In this document: positions 8,440 through 16,485 of the stretch, piece by piece
Position numbering within the stretch: position 1 is the stretch's first letter
Layout of the letters: every line of letters begins with the position of its first letter
NCBI RefSeq assembly: GCF_008634025.1
Contig: NZ_PDCM01000002.1
Coordinates: 3,683,001-3,747,000 of the forward strand
Origin: Streptomyces albofaciens JCM 4342
GTDB taxonomy: Bacteria; Actinomycetota; Actinomycetes; Streptomycetales; Streptomycetaceae
DNA length: 64,000 nt
Direction of reading: 5' to 3'
Position numbers and translations under genes: made by a program
The notes under the pieces: model-generated
Told to the model about the DNA's origin: nothing
The model's input: only the letters and a program-made list of their open reading frames with translations
Database searches by the model: none

Positions 8440-9198
8440 ATGGGCGAGAGCAACCGGTTGGCCGGGCAGTACTTCGACGCCGCGATCGACCTGCTGCGCC
8501 GGGTGCGCGACGAGGAGGACGAGCGGATCGGCGCGGCCGGCACGCTGATCGCCGACACCGTCGAGGCCGGCGGCCGGGTCTTCGCCTTCGGCGCCGGGCA
8601 CTCCTCGCTCCCCGCCCAGGACACCGTCTACCGGGCCGGCGGGCTCGCGATCATGAACCTGCTGACCGTCCCGGGCGTCGTCGGCGTCGACGTACGGCCC
8701 GCCACGCTCGGCAGCGCGCTGGAGCGGGTGGACGGGCTGGCCGGGGCCGTCCTGGACACCAGCCCGCTGGAGGCCGGTGACGTGCTGATCATCATCTCGC
8801 TCTCCGGGCGCAACTCGCTGCCCGTCGAGATGGCGATGAACGCGCGGGCGCTCGGCCTGAAGGTCATCGGACTGACCTCGGTGGCGTACGCCGAGGAGAC
8901 CAAGTCGCGGCACGTCTCCGGCACCCACCTCAGGGACCACTGCGACCTCGTCCTGGACAGCAAGATCCCGGTGGGCGACGCGGAGTTGACGGTGCCGGGC
9001 ATCGAGGCGCCGTTCGCGCCCGCCTCCACGGTCGTCACCAGCGCGATCATGCAGGCGGTGGTCGCGACGGCCGCCGGGGTGCTGGCCGACCGCGGCATCG
9101 AGCCGCCGCTGCTGCGCTCCGGGAACGTCGACGGCGGGCACGACTGGAACGGCCGGGTGATGCGGGAGTACGCGGACCGGATCTACTACCGGCAGTAG
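8440..9198 (+). CDS. SIS-domain sugar isomerase (UPF0309 type)
   Basis: A 252-residue protein with a single sugar-isomerase (SIS) domain. Landmarks are VFAFGAGHSSLPAQD, the phosphosugar-binding loop IIISLSGRNSLPVEMAMNA, and GLKVIGLTSV. The C-terminal RSGNVDGGHDWNGRVMREY is characteristic of the UPF0309 group. SIS proteins bind or isomerise phosphosugars, and the DasR-like operator upstream suggests an amino-sugar phosphate. ATG 8440 is preceded by GAGAGGGG (8422-8429). It is divergent from dmdR1 and monocistronic, since the next gene lies on the other strand. Confidence 0.88.
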   Translation: MGESNRLAGQYFDAAIDLLRRVRDEEDERIGAAGTLIADTVEAGGRVFAFGAGHSSLPAQDTVYRAGGLAIMNLLTVPGVVGVDVRPATLGSALERVDGLAGAVLDTSPLEAGDVLIIISLSGRNSLPVEMAMNARALGLKVIGLTSVAYAEETKSRHVSGTHLRDHCDLVLDSKIPVGDAELTVPGIEAPFAPASTVVTSAIMQAVVATAAGVLADRGIEPPLLRSGNVDGGHDWNGRVMREYADRIYYRQ

Positions 9199-9319
9199 GA
9201 ACCGTTCGGGCGGCGGGACGCGTACGGGCGGTACGGCACGTACGGACGCCAGAGGCACGTGCAGGCGCCGGAGGCGGGTAAGGGCAGCAGGGGCCACCAC
9301 CGGCCGGCACCCCCGCGGT

Positions 9320-10831
9320 CTACCGCTCCTGCCCGCCCGGCCCGCCCGCCAGGTCCAGCGCCGCCGCGATCCGGGACGCGACGTCTTCCGCGTACGACGC
9401 GTCCGCGCGGTCGAACGGGCGCCGGGAGGGGCCGCGCAGGAACGTCGCCACGCCCAGCGTCCGCCCCCGGCTGCGCAGCACCACGCACAGGCCGTGCACC
9501 GTGCCGTCCGGCCACTTGCGGGCCGCGGCCCAGCCCTCCGCGACCGCCGGGCCCGCGCCGGCCCGCACCGAGCCGCATCGTTCCAGCGCCTGGGCGGCCG
9601 GGTGGCCGGGGCCGTAGGCCACCGGGATGCCGGTCGGCGGCACGGCCTCGGAGGGGCCGGGCGCACCGGCGGGCGAGGCGATGGCCCGTACGAGAACGGG
9701 CGGGCCGTCCGCGGGCGCGCCGGCGTCGCCACCCCCCTCGTCACCGGTCCCTCGGTCGCCGCCCACCACATCGATCAGCCCGTGATCGGCGAACCCCGCC
9801 AGCGCGAAGTCGAGGTGGACCGCCGCCGCCTCCCTGGGGTCCTCGCACTCCCCCGCGGCCCGGCCCGCGCGGTGCAGCTGCTGGGCGCGGAAGCGCAGCA
9901 GCGAGGCTTCCTGCTCGGCGCGCTTGGCGTCCGTGACGTCCTGGAAGATCCAGCCCACGCCGAGCGGTACGGGCTCCTCCGCCAGCGGTGAGGCCAGCCG
10001 GACGAAGCCGCTGCGCCAGCACCGGCGGACCTGTTCGGCCTCGTCGGACCGGAGCGTCACCCACAGTTCGGCGGCGGCCGGCGGCGTGCCCTCCGCCAGG
10101 ACGTGCGTCAGGGCGCTCTCCAGCTCCTCCACGCCCTGGCTCAGCAGATCGCCCAGCGGGCGCCCCAGGACGGCCGTGCGGCCCATTCCCAGGGCGCGCG
10201 CGGCGTGCGCGTTGACGACGGCGGGCCGCAGGTCGGCGTCGACCAGCACCACGCCCCAGGAGGCGTCCACGAACAGCGCCTCGCTCAGCGCGATGGAACG
10301 CTCCAGGTCGATCTGCGCGTGCACCTCGCTGAACGCGCAGTACACGCCCGCCGGGCGGCCGTCCGGCCCGAGCACCGCGGAGGACTGCGTACGCACCAGG
10401 ACGCGCCGCCCGTCCTTCGTCAGCAGCGCGAACTCGTGGACCTGGCGTCCGGGCGAACGGGTCGCCGCCAGCAGGTCGGCCTCGACCTCGTCGGCGTCCT
10501 CCTTGCGGACCGCCCAGCCGGCCAGCCCCTGCCTGCCGACCGCCTCGGCCGCCGTCCAGCCGAGGAGCCGCTCGGCCTCGCGGTTCCAGTGGGTGACCGT
10601 GCCGTCGGCGCCGAAGGCGCACAGCGCGGCGTCCATGCCGTCCAGCAGGGCGGCGAGCAGGCCGGAGTCCTCGCTGTCCGGCTGCGGGTCGGGACCGTCG
10701 GCGGGCCGGCCGCCCGCGCACGTGTCCCGCGGCGGGTCGCCCCGGTCCGCGGCCCGGCCCGGCCCCCCGGGCGGTACGGGCTCGAAGCGGTGCGACGAGG
10801 ACGACGAGGACGACGAAGACGAAGCAGCCAC
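9320..10831 (-). CDS. PAS/GAF-domain signalling protein
   Basis: About 503 residues. After a tract of ten serines and a proline/glycine linker (residues 1-55) come two PAS-like domains: GMDAALCAFGADGTVTHWN with GWTAAEAVGRQ, and SWGVVLVDADLRPAVVNAHA. A PAC-like segment and a C-terminal GAF-like region (AARKWPDGTVHGLCVV to SRIAAALDLA) follow. There is no kinase, phosphatase or cyclase domain, so it is a sensor that must act through a partner. GTG 10831 is preferred because AGGGGG lies just upstream; GTG 10837 would leave no spacing. The serine tract comes from a TCG/TCC-type codon repeat and may vary in length. Confidence 0.8.
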   Translation of the reverse strand: MAASSSSSSSSSSHRFEPVPPGGPGRAADRGDPPRDTCAGGRPADGPDPQPDSEDSGLLAALLDGMDAALCAFGADGTVTHWNREAERLLGWTAAEAVGRQGLAGWAVRKEDADEVEADLLAATRSPGRQVHEFALLTKDGRRVLVRTQSSAVLGPDGRPAGVYCAFSEVHAQIDLERSIALSEALFVDASWGVVLVDADLRPAVVNAHAARALGMGRTAVLGRPLGDLLSQGVEELESALTHVLAEGTPPAAAELWVTLRSDEAEQVRRCWRSGFVRLASPLAEEPVPLGVGWIFQDVTDAKRAEQEASLLRFRAQQLHRAGRAAGECEDPREAAAVHLDFALAGFADHGLIDVVGGDRGTGDEGGGDAGAPADGPPVLVRAIASPAGAPGPSEAVPPTGIPVAYGPGHPAAQALERCGSVRAGAGPAVAEGWAAARKWPDGTVHGLCVVLRSRGRTLGVATFLRGPSRRPFDRADASYAEDVASRIAAALDLAGGPGGQER

Positions 10832-10939
10832 TGGCACCCCCTACGAACGCGGCCGCACGTGCTGCATGTCGGATCATTCAACTGGAACGTGACGCGGGCC
10901 ACACCCCATTCGCCGAAATCGCCGCCACGGGAAATTCGG

Positions 10940-10969
10940 TTGTGCGGTCCCGGGACCGGTTCCTAGGGT
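10940..10969 (+). promoter_or_regulatory. Predicted promoter upstream of short ORF
   Basis: TTGTGC (10940-10945), an 18-bp spacer and TAGGGT (10964-10969). TAGGGT is a good Streptomyces -10. Transcription would run rightward into the short ORF at 11003, which has the strongest Shine-Dalgarno in the neighbourhood. Confidence 0.55.
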
Positions 10970-11002
10970 GTGGGGCACACGAGAAGGGAGGTGGTTCGGC
11001 AG

Positions 11003-11041
11003 ATGATTTCTCACCGGACGCGTGAGGTGACTGCGGGCTAG
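11003..11041 (+). CDS. Very short ORF (12 aa) with strong RBS
   Basis: ATG at 11003 encodes MISHRTREVTAG and stops at TAG 11039-11041. An in-frame GTG at 10991 would extend it by VVRQ. GGGAGG at 10986-10991 sits 11 nt before the ATG, and a promoter-like pair lies at 10940-10969. It is followed by a three-armed hairpin at 11125-11193. The promoter, ribosome site, micro-ORF and hairpin together look like a leader peptide or small-protein transcript that ends before the convergent pdxH gene. I recognise no family. No downstream gene on this strand is in position to be attenuated, which argues for a stand-alone small protein or RNA. Confidence 0.35.
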   Translation: MISHRTREVTAG

Positions 11042-11124
11042 CGGCCCGTCGTCGCACTCAGTGTGCAGCGCCGGACCAGCGCGGGAGACAGCCGCGCAGC
11101 CGGCCCAATCCCAAGCAGTCACCC

Positions 11125-11193
11125 GACCCGCGGGCTGCCGGTTCGTCCGACCGGCCCTTCGCGCCTCAGGCGCGGGGAAGCAGCCCGCGGGTC
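11125..11193. terminator. Three-armed hairpin / bidirectional terminator
   Basis: The outer stem is a perfect 14-bp inverted repeat, GACCCGCGGGCTGC at 11125-11138 with its complement at 11180-11193. Inside are a short CGGT/ACCG hairpin (11139-11153) and a 6-bp CGCGCC/GGCGCG hairpin with a TCA loop (11160-11174). The fold is a three-way junction. It lies between the rightward short ORF and the leftward pdxH stop at 11257, which fits a terminator serving both. It is unusually elaborate for that role. Confidence 0.6.
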
Positions 11194-11256
11194 GTCTGCG
11201 TTCCCGGGCGCGGACGCCTGCGCGGGCACCGGCGCGCAGCGGTGCCCGCCCGGCCC

Positions 11257-11952
11257 TCAGGGCGCCAGCCGTACGACGGACCAGCCGTCCCCGTCCCCCT
11301 GCCGCTCGTACCGCAGCCGGTCGTGCAGGCGGTTCTCCCGGCCCTGCCAGAACTCGACGGTCTCGGCGACGACCCGGATGCCGCCCCAGTGCGGGGGCGC
11401 CGGCACCTGCTCGCCCTCCGGGTAGCGGGCGGCCAGCTGGGCCCAGTCGCGCTCCAGTTCGGCGCGGGAGGCGACCGGCGCGGACTGGTCGCTGGCCCAG
11501 GCGCCCAGCTGCGAACCGTGCGGGCGGGTACGGAAGTACGCGGCGGTCTCATCGCGTCCGATGCGGGCGGCCGGTCCCGTGATGATCACCTGGCGGGCGA
11601 GCGGGTGCCACGGGAAGAGCAGCGAGGCGTACGGGTTCTCCGCCAGGTCGCGGCCCTTGCGGCTGGTGTAGTTGGTGAAGAACACGAAGCCGTGCTCGTC
11701 GAACCGCTTGAGCAGCACGGTCCTTGAGCTGGGGCGGCCGGCCGCGTCGGCGGTCGAGACGACCATCGCGTTCGGTTCGTGCAGTCCGCTCGCGGCCGCT
11801 TCCTTGAACCAGCGCGCGAACTGGTCGTAAGGGCTGGGGGCGAGGTCTGTCTCGTCGAGTCCCTCGGCGCGGTACTGCGCCCGCATGGCGGAAGGATCGA
11901 ACGGATCGGGGAGCGGCGTGTCGGCGGAGTGCACGGCCACATCTTGCAGCAT
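11257..11952 (-). CDS. pdxH: Pyridoxamine 5'-phosphate oxidase
   Basis: A 231-residue FMN-dependent oxidase that converts pyridoxine or pyridoxamine 5'-phosphate to pyridoxal phosphate. The family signatures are present: [22 protein letters not shown] near residue 60, [17 protein letters not shown], and the C-terminal [19 protein letters not shown] with the Arg/His residues that bind substrate phosphate. The length fits the family. ATG 11952 is the first plausible start, but no ribosome site is visible and a GTG at 11934 in the same frame is possible. It is divergent from the citrate synthase gene. Confidence 0.93.
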   Translation of the reverse strand: MLQDVAVHSADTPLPDPFDPSAMRAQYRAEGLDETDLAPSPYDQFARWFKEAAASGLHEPNAMVVSTADAAGRPSSRTVLLKRFDEHGFVFFTNYTSRKGRDLAENPYASLLFPWHPLARQVIITGPAARIGRDETAAYFRTRPHGSQLGAWASDQSAPVASRAELERDWAQLAARYPEGEQVPAPPHWGGIRVVAETVEFWQGRENRLHDRLRYERQGDGDGWSVVRLAP

Positions 11953-12387
11953 GAAGGGCTGTTGGGGCAGCCGGGTGGCAGGGAAGTCTGCCCTTGGACG
12001 GCCCGGTGTAACCCTCCCGTAAGCGAATCGCCCGGTGTGCCGGATCTCACGCTTCCCGGTAAGTGCCGGACCGGCCAAAATCGTGCCGCTGGGCACTGTG
12101 GCATCGGGACAACGCGGGATATCGTGTCCGCCCTGAAGTGATCGAAGTGACGTGCTCCGGGCGGGCTGCCACGGGTGCCGGTCGGGTGACCAACGCCCGC
12201 GCGGGGCATGACGGGAGTGACCGGTACGGACCGCGAGCCGCATGCCTGGCCGCGTACCCGGACCGGTGCCCGGCCGGCCGCGCGACGTCCGTGAACCGCC
12301 GAACCGCCCAGCCTGACCTGACAGATCTTGAACGCACGGCATCTTGGTCATGAGCCGCATGTCGTCCGAATCTTGAGGAGCCGCCTG
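11953..12387. other. Divergent pdxH/citrate synthase intergenic region
   Basis: These 435 bp show no supported gene. A possible rightward promoter near the citrate synthase start is TTGAAC (about 12328) with TGAGCC 17 bp downstream. ATCTTG occurs three times within 50 bp just before the start codon. A 96-codon plus-strand frame across the region lacks any recognisable motif and is not called. Confidence 0.4.
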
Positions 12388-13485
12388 ATGTCCGACTTCG
12401 TACCCGGACTCGAAGGAGTCGTCGCGTTCGAAACGGAGATCGCCGAACCGGACAAGGAAGGCGGCGCGCTCCGGTACCGCGGTGTCGACATCGAGGACCT
12501 CGTCGGCAAGGTCTCCTTCGGGAACGTGTGGGGGCTGCTGGTCGACGGGTCGTTCAACCCCGGCCTGCCGCCTGCCGAGCCGTTCCCGATCCCCGTCCAC
12601 TCGGGTGACATCCGGGTGGACGTGCAGTCGGCGCTGGCCATGCTCGCGCCGGTGTGGGGCCTGAAACCGCTGCTGGACACCGACGAGCAGACGGCCCGCG
12701 ACGAGCTGGCGCGGGCCGCGGTCATGGCGCTGTCGTACGTCGCGCAGTCGGCGCGCGGACAGGGCCTGCCGATGGTGCCGCAGAAGGAGATCGACAAGGC
12801 CGGGACCGTCGTCGAGCGCTTCATGAAGCGGTGGCGGGGCGAGCCGGACCCGAAGCACGTCGCGGCCGTGGACGCGTACTGGACCTCGGCGGCCGAGCAC
12901 GGCATGAACGCGTCCACCTTCACGGCCCGGGTCATCGCCTCCACCGGCGCCGACGTGGCGGCGGCGCTGTCCGGCGCGGTGGGCGCGATGTCCGGGCCGC
13001 TGCACGGCGGGGCGCCGTCCCGGGTCCTCGGCATGATCGAGGAGATCGAGCGGACGGGTGACGCGACGGCGTACGTGAAGCGGGCGCTGGACCGCGGCGA
13101 GCGGCTGATGGGCTTCGGCCACCGGGTGTACCGCGCCGAGGACCCGCGGGCGCGGGTGCTGCGGCGCACGGCGCGCGAGCTGGGCGCGCCGCGCTTCGAG
13201 GTCGCGGAGGCGCTGGAGAAGGCCGCGCTGGAGGAGCTGCACAACCGGCGCCCGGACCGCGTTCTGGCGACGAACGTGGAGTTCTGGGCGGCGATCGTGC
13301 TGGACTTCGCGGAGGTCCCGGCGCACATGTTCACGTCGATGTTCACCTGTGCCCGTACGGCGGGCTGGAGCGCGCACATCCTGGAGCAGAAGCGGACCGG
13401 CCGCCTGGTCCGGCCGTCGGCCAAGTACGTGGGCCCGGGGCCACGCGGCCCCGAGTCGGTGGAGGGCTACACGCTGCCCGCGTAG
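12388..13485 (+). CDS. Citrate synthase 2 family protein
   Basis: A 365-residue citrate-synthase-fold enzyme that would condense acetyl-CoA with oxaloacetate, or a related 2-oxoacid, to start the TCA or 2-methylcitrate cycle. Active-site segments are present: [12 protein letters not shown] (first His), [18 protein letters not shown] (second His) and [13 protein letters not shown] (catalytic Asp). It is shorter than the main type II enzymes, and Streptomyces carry several such paralogues, so the in vivo substrate is uncertain. ATG 12388 follows GAGGAG by about 8 nt. The last 19 bp overlap the convergent VOC gene. Confidence 0.88.
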   Translation: MSDFVPGLEGVVAFETEIAEPDKEGGALRYRGVDIEDLVGKVSFGNVWGLLVDGSFNPGLPPAEPFPIPVHSGDIRVDVQSALAMLAPVWGLKPLLDTDEQTARDELARAAVMALSYVAQSARGQGLPMVPQKEIDKAGTVVERFMKRWRGEPDPKHVAAVDAYWTSAAEHGMNASTFTARVIASTGADVAAALSGAVGAMSGPLHGGAPSRVLGMIEEIERTGDATAYVKRALDRGERLMGFGHRVYRAEDPRARVLRRTARELGAPRFEVAEALEKAALEELHNRRPDRVLATNVEFWAAIVLDFAEVPAHMFTSMFTCARTAGWSAHILEQKRTGRLVRPSAKYVGPGPRGPESVEGYTLPA

Positions 13486-13901
13486 GTGTCGGCTCCCCCG
13501 GCCGGGCGTTCCTGGCGCCGTACGGCGTCCTCGGTGACGGGCGTGAAGAGGTTGACCAGGTTGCCGTCGGGGTCCCGCAGCAGCAGGGAGCGGTTGCCCC
13601 ACGGCATGGTCGTCGGGTGCTGGACGAAGGTGTGGCCGAGGGCGGACAGGCGGCGGTGTTCCGCGTCCACGTCCGGGACGCGGAACTCGATGATCACCGA
13701 TCGGTTGGCGGCGGCCCGCGCGGTTCCCTCCCCGAACAGGGCGACCGTGCGGCTGCCGGCAATCGCCAGGGTGCAGGCGGGCGTGCGGAGTTCGGCGAAT
13801 TCCGGGGTCGCCCATGCGGCCCGTACGCCGGTGACGCGCTCGTAGAACCCGACGAGGCGGGCGACGTCGTCGGTGATCACGCGGATGGAGACGAAGTTCA
13901 T
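13467..13901 (-). CDS. VOC-family (glyoxalase/bleomycin resistance) protein
   Basis: A 144-residue protein with two beta-alpha-beta-beta-beta modules: [25 protein letters not shown] at the start and [32 protein letters not shown] at the end. The fold is that of glyoxalase I, fosfomycin/bleomycin resistance proteins and ring-cleavage dioxygenases. The usual metal-binding positions appear only partly kept, so enzyme versus binding protein cannot be decided. The start is ATG 13901. It is divergent from the WYL regulator at 14018 with a dyad between them. Confidence 0.85.
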   Translation of the reverse strand: MNFVSIRVITDDVARLVGFYERVTGVRAAWATPEFAELRTPACTLAIAGSRTVALFGEGTARAAANRSVIIEFRVPDVDAEHRRLSALGHTFVQHPTTMPWGNRSLLLRDPDGNLVNLFTPVTEDAVRRQERPAGGADTYAGSV

Positions 13902-13974
13902 GGGTCCGGCTTTCTGGCGTGCGGAAGTGCGGGGGATACGCCCTGATCTGCGGGCTCGGCTCACGCTAGGCCCC

Positions 13975-13999
13975 ATACCGGACAGGTTCCGCCCGGTAT
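13975..13999. promoter_or_regulatory. Dyad between VOC and WYL genes
   Basis: ATACCGG at 13975-13981 and CCGGTAT at 13993-13999 form a perfect 7-bp inverted repeat with an 11-bp spacer. CAGACT at 14006-14011 just downstream would be the WYL gene -10. Position and symmetry suggest the autoregulatory site of the WYL protein, also controlling the VOC gene. Confidence 0.5.
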
Positions 14000-14017
14000 C
14001 CGCGGCAGACTTTCCGG

Positions 14018-15019
14018 GTGACCACTTCGACCACCGCCCGGGTGCTCGCCCTGCTGGAGATCCTCCAGGGCGGCGGCATCCGTACCGTTCCCGAGCTGGC
14101 CACCCGCCTCGGCGTCGACGAGCGCACCGTCCGCCGCTATGTCGGCCACCTGCTGGACCTGGACATCCCCGTCGACGCGGTGCGGGGCCGCTACGGCGGC
14201 TACCGGCTCGCCCCCGGCTACCGGATGCCCCCGCTGATGCTCACCGACGAGGAGGCATTGGCCGTACTGCTGGGCCTGCTCGCGGGACAGCGCGGCGGGC
14301 CGGGCGCCGTCTCGGCGGCGGCCGGTGAGAGCGCGGCGGCGAAGGTGCGGCGGGTGCTGCCGGTGGCCCTGCGGCGGCGGCTGGAAGCGCTGCTGGAGAC
14401 GGCCGACTTCACCGACCGGCCCCGTCCCGCCGCCCCGCCGGAGGCGGCGGTGCTGCTCGAACTCGCCGAGGCCGTGCGCCGGCGGCGGCCGGTGGCGTTC
14501 GCGTACACCGACCGCGAGGGCCGCGGCAGTGCCCGTACGGTCCTGCCGTACGGGCTCGTGGCGCACTCCGGGCGGTGGTACCTGACCGGGGCCGGCCGGG
14601 ACGGCGGGGAGATGCGGATCTTCCGGCTGGACCGGATCGCCTCGGTGCGCGTGCTGTCCGGTTCGTTCGACGTCCCGGACGGTTTCGACCCGGCGGCGAC
14701 CGTCCTCGGCCATCTCGCGCGGACGCCGTGGAAACACGACGTGTCGCTGCGCGTCCGCGGCAGCGTCGAGCACCTGCGCGGGCACCTCCCGGCCGGGATC
14801 GCCGCCCTGTCCGACGACGGGCCCGACTGGGTCCGCGTCCGCATCCGGGCCGAGCGGCTGGAGTGGATCCCGCCCGTACTGGCGGCGCTGGACCGCCCGT
14901 TCGTCATCGAGCGCCCGGCGGCCCTGCGCGACCTTGTCCGCGCGCTGGCCGGCCGCCTCGGCTCGTACGCGGACACCGACGCCGACACCGACCCCGACAC
15001 CGACGACCACCCCCGCTGA
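14018..15019 (+). CDS. WYL-domain transcriptional regulator
   Basis: A 333-residue DeoR/YafY-like regulator. The N-terminal winged helix RVLALLEILQGGGIRTVPELA with VDERTVRRYVGHL (residues 6-50) is followed by GRYGGYRLAPGYRMPPLMLT and a WYL domain (about 145-230) with HSGRWYLTGAGRDG. WYL domains sense ligands and often repress an adjacent divergent enzyme gene, here the VOC protein. GTG 14018 has a possible -10 (CAGACT) only 6 nt upstream and no ribosome site, so the mRNA is probably leaderless. The C-terminus ends in an Asp/Thr repeat tail (DTDADTDPDTDD). Confidence 0.88.
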   Translation: MTTSTTARVLALLEILQGGGIRTVPELATRLGVDERTVRRYVGHLLDLDIPVDAVRGRYGGYRLAPGYRMPPLMLTDEEALAVLLGLLAGQRGGPGAVSAAAGESAAAKVRRVLPVALRRRLEALLETADFTDRPRPAAPPEAAVLLELAEAVRRRRPVAFAYTDREGRGSARTVLPYGLVAHSGRWYLTGAGRDGGEMRIFRLDRIASVRVLSGSFDVPDGFDPAATVLGHLARTPWKHDVSLRVRGSVEHLRGHLPAGIAALSDDGPDWVRVRIRAERLEWIPPVLAALDRPFVIERPAALRDLVRALAGRLGSYADTDADTDPDTDDHPR

Positions 15020-15025
15020 CCCCCT

Positions 15026-15652
15026 TCACCCCCCGTTCAGCACGGTGTCCAGGATCCGCGCCCACTGCGTCACCACCCGCCGCCTGCGGGCCGTGTCGTC
15101 GGTGAGGAGCGTGGCGAGACCGAGGCCCCGGGACATGTCGAGCAGCCCCTGTACGGTCTCGCGGACGCCGGGGACCGACTCGTCGGCGCCCAGGAGGGCG
15201 ACCGCCGTGCGGTGCGCCTCGCGGCCCACCCGGGCCTCCAGGGCGGTGACCCGGTCGCGCAGCGGCTCCTCGTCGGAGGCGGCCACCCACAGGTGGAGGG
15301 CGGCGCGGAAGAGGGGGCCCGTATAGAGGCCGACGATCTCCTCGACGACGATACGGGTGCGGGCCGGCGATCCGGTGGGCGGCAGGTCGTTCGCCACCGC
15401 CTTGAGCGCGCTCTGCCGCATTTCCGCGACGTGCTCGACGGCGGCCGTGAACAGGTCCTCGCGCGTGCGGAAGTGGTGCTGGGCGGCCCCCCGCGAGACG
15501 CCCGCGCGCTCCGCGACGACGGAGACCGTACTGCCGCTCCAGCCGTGCTCGGCGAGGCAGGAGACTGCCGCTTCCAGCAGGGCGCGGCGGGTGGCGCGGC
15601 TGCGTTCCTGCTGGGGTTCCTTGGCGGCGCGGGAGGAGGTCACCGTGCCCAT
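15026..15652 (-). CDS. TetR-family regulator of the CoA catabolic locus
   Basis: A 208-residue TetR protein. The N-terminal helix-turn-helix is RRALLEAAVSCLAEHGW through SRGAAQHHFRTREDLF (residues 22-68), and the C-terminal helical ligand domain is typical in size. Its start overlaps the end of the crotonase gene by 13 bp on the same strand, so it is the last gene of the leftward locus and probably its repressor. The likely inducer is a pathway acyl-CoA or acid, by analogy with other catabolic TetR proteins. Confidence 0.88.
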   Translation of the reverse strand: MGTVTSSRAAKEPQQERSRATRRALLEAAVSCLAEHGWSGSTVSVVAERAGVSRGAAQHHFRTREDLFTAAVEHVAEMRQSALKAVANDLPPTGSPARTRIVVEEIVGLYTGPLFRAALHLWVAASDEEPLRDRVTALEARVGREAHRTAVALLGADESVPGVRETVQGLLDMSRGLGLATLLTDDTARRRRVVTQWARILDTVLNGG

Positions 15653-16485
15653 GACGGTTCCCGGCGCTGGAGGAAGGCGGTCATGCCCTCGCGGGCCTCT
15701 TCGGAGGCGAAGAGGCGGGCGGAGGTCTCGGCGAGGGCCGCGGTGTCGCGGTCGAAGGTCCGCAGGACTTCGGCGGTGACCAGGGCCTTGGACTCCGCCA
15801 GGCCTTGCGGGGAGCCCTTGCGCAGCCCGGCCAGTACCGGTGCGAGGGCGGCGTCGGGGTCGTCGGCGGCCAGCGTCACCAGGCCGGTGCGGGCCGCTTC
15901 GGCGGCGTCGAAGCGTTCGCCGGTGAGGTAGTAGCGGGCGGCGGCCCGCGGGTCCATACGGGGCAGCAGCGGCATGGAGATGACGGCGGGGGCGAGGCCG
16001 AGGCGGGCCTCGGTGAAGGCGAAGGTGGCGCCGGGTCCCGCCACCGACACGTCACAGGCGCCGAGGAGGCCGAGGCCGCCCGCGCGGACGTGGCCGGTGA
16101 CCTTGGCGACGACGGGCTTGGGCAGTTCGATGATCGTCCGCAGCAGACGGGCCAGACCGAGCGGGCCGGCGGCCGCGGTCCCGGCCCCGTCCGTCGCGTC
16201 CGTGGCCTCCGTGGCCTCCGTGGCCTCCGTGGCCTCCGTGGCCTCCGTGGCCTCCGTCAGGTCCGCTCCCGCGCAGAACGTCGTCCCGGTGTGGGTGAGC
16301 AGCACGGCGCGCGTCCCGGCGGACCCGGCCGCCGCCGCCAGCGCCGCGTGGAGCTCGCCCACCAGGCGCCGGGAGAGCGCGTTGCGGTTGTGCGGGGAGT
16401 CGAGGGTGAGGACGGTGACGCCCCGGTCGTGGGCGTGCCGTACCAGCGGTCCGTCCGGAGTGGCGTCCGGTGTGGCGTCGGTCAT
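15640..16485 (-). CDS. Enoyl-CoA hydratase/isomerase family (crotonase) with repeat insert
   Basis: A 281-residue crotonase-fold protein. LTHTGTTFCAGADL supplies the first oxyanion-hole amide, and GHVRAGGLGLLGACDVSVA supplies the second. In the second segment the position equivalent to catalytic Glu144 of rat hydratase appears to be glycine, while the Glu164 equivalent seems kept in AFTEARLGLAP. This pattern occurs in hydroxycinnamoyl-CoA hydratase-lyases and other specialised crotonases. After the oxyanion segment there is an inserted (Glu-Ala-Thr)n stretch encoded by a 9-bp repeat, in a loop that is normally variable. It overlaps the ligase gene (ATGA) upstream and the TetR gene downstream. 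Confidence 0.87.
   Translation of the reverse strand: MTDATPDATPDGPLVRHAHDRGVTVLTLDSPHNRNALSRRLVGELHAALAAAAGSAGTRAVLLTHTGTTFCAGADLTEATEATEATEATEATEATDATDGAGTAAAGPLGLARLLRTIIELPKPVVAKVTGHVRAGGLGLLGACDVSVAGPGATFAFTEARLGLAPAVISMPLLPRMDPRAAARYYLTGERFDAAEAARTGLVTLAADDPDAALAPVLAGLRKGSPQGLAESKALVTAEVLRTFDRDTAALAETSARLFASEEAREGMTAFLQRREPSWAR
16202..16255. repeat. 9-bp tandem repeat, six exact copies
   Basis: Six perfect copies of GTGGCCTCC (minus strand GGAGGCCAC) inside the crotonase gene, encoding consecutive Glu-Ala-Thr triplets. Length changes by slippage would stay in frame, so the loop can vary without destroying the protein. Confidence 0.95.

Noticed and set aside
11125..11193. tRNA gene
   Set aside because: The fold has a 14-bp closing stem and only two inner arms, with no anticodon arm of 5+7 nt and no GTTCGAATC-like T-loop.
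12063..12353. 96-codon ORF between pdxH and the citrate synthase gene
   Set aside because: No recognisable motif, Arg/Cys-rich composition and no ribosome site.
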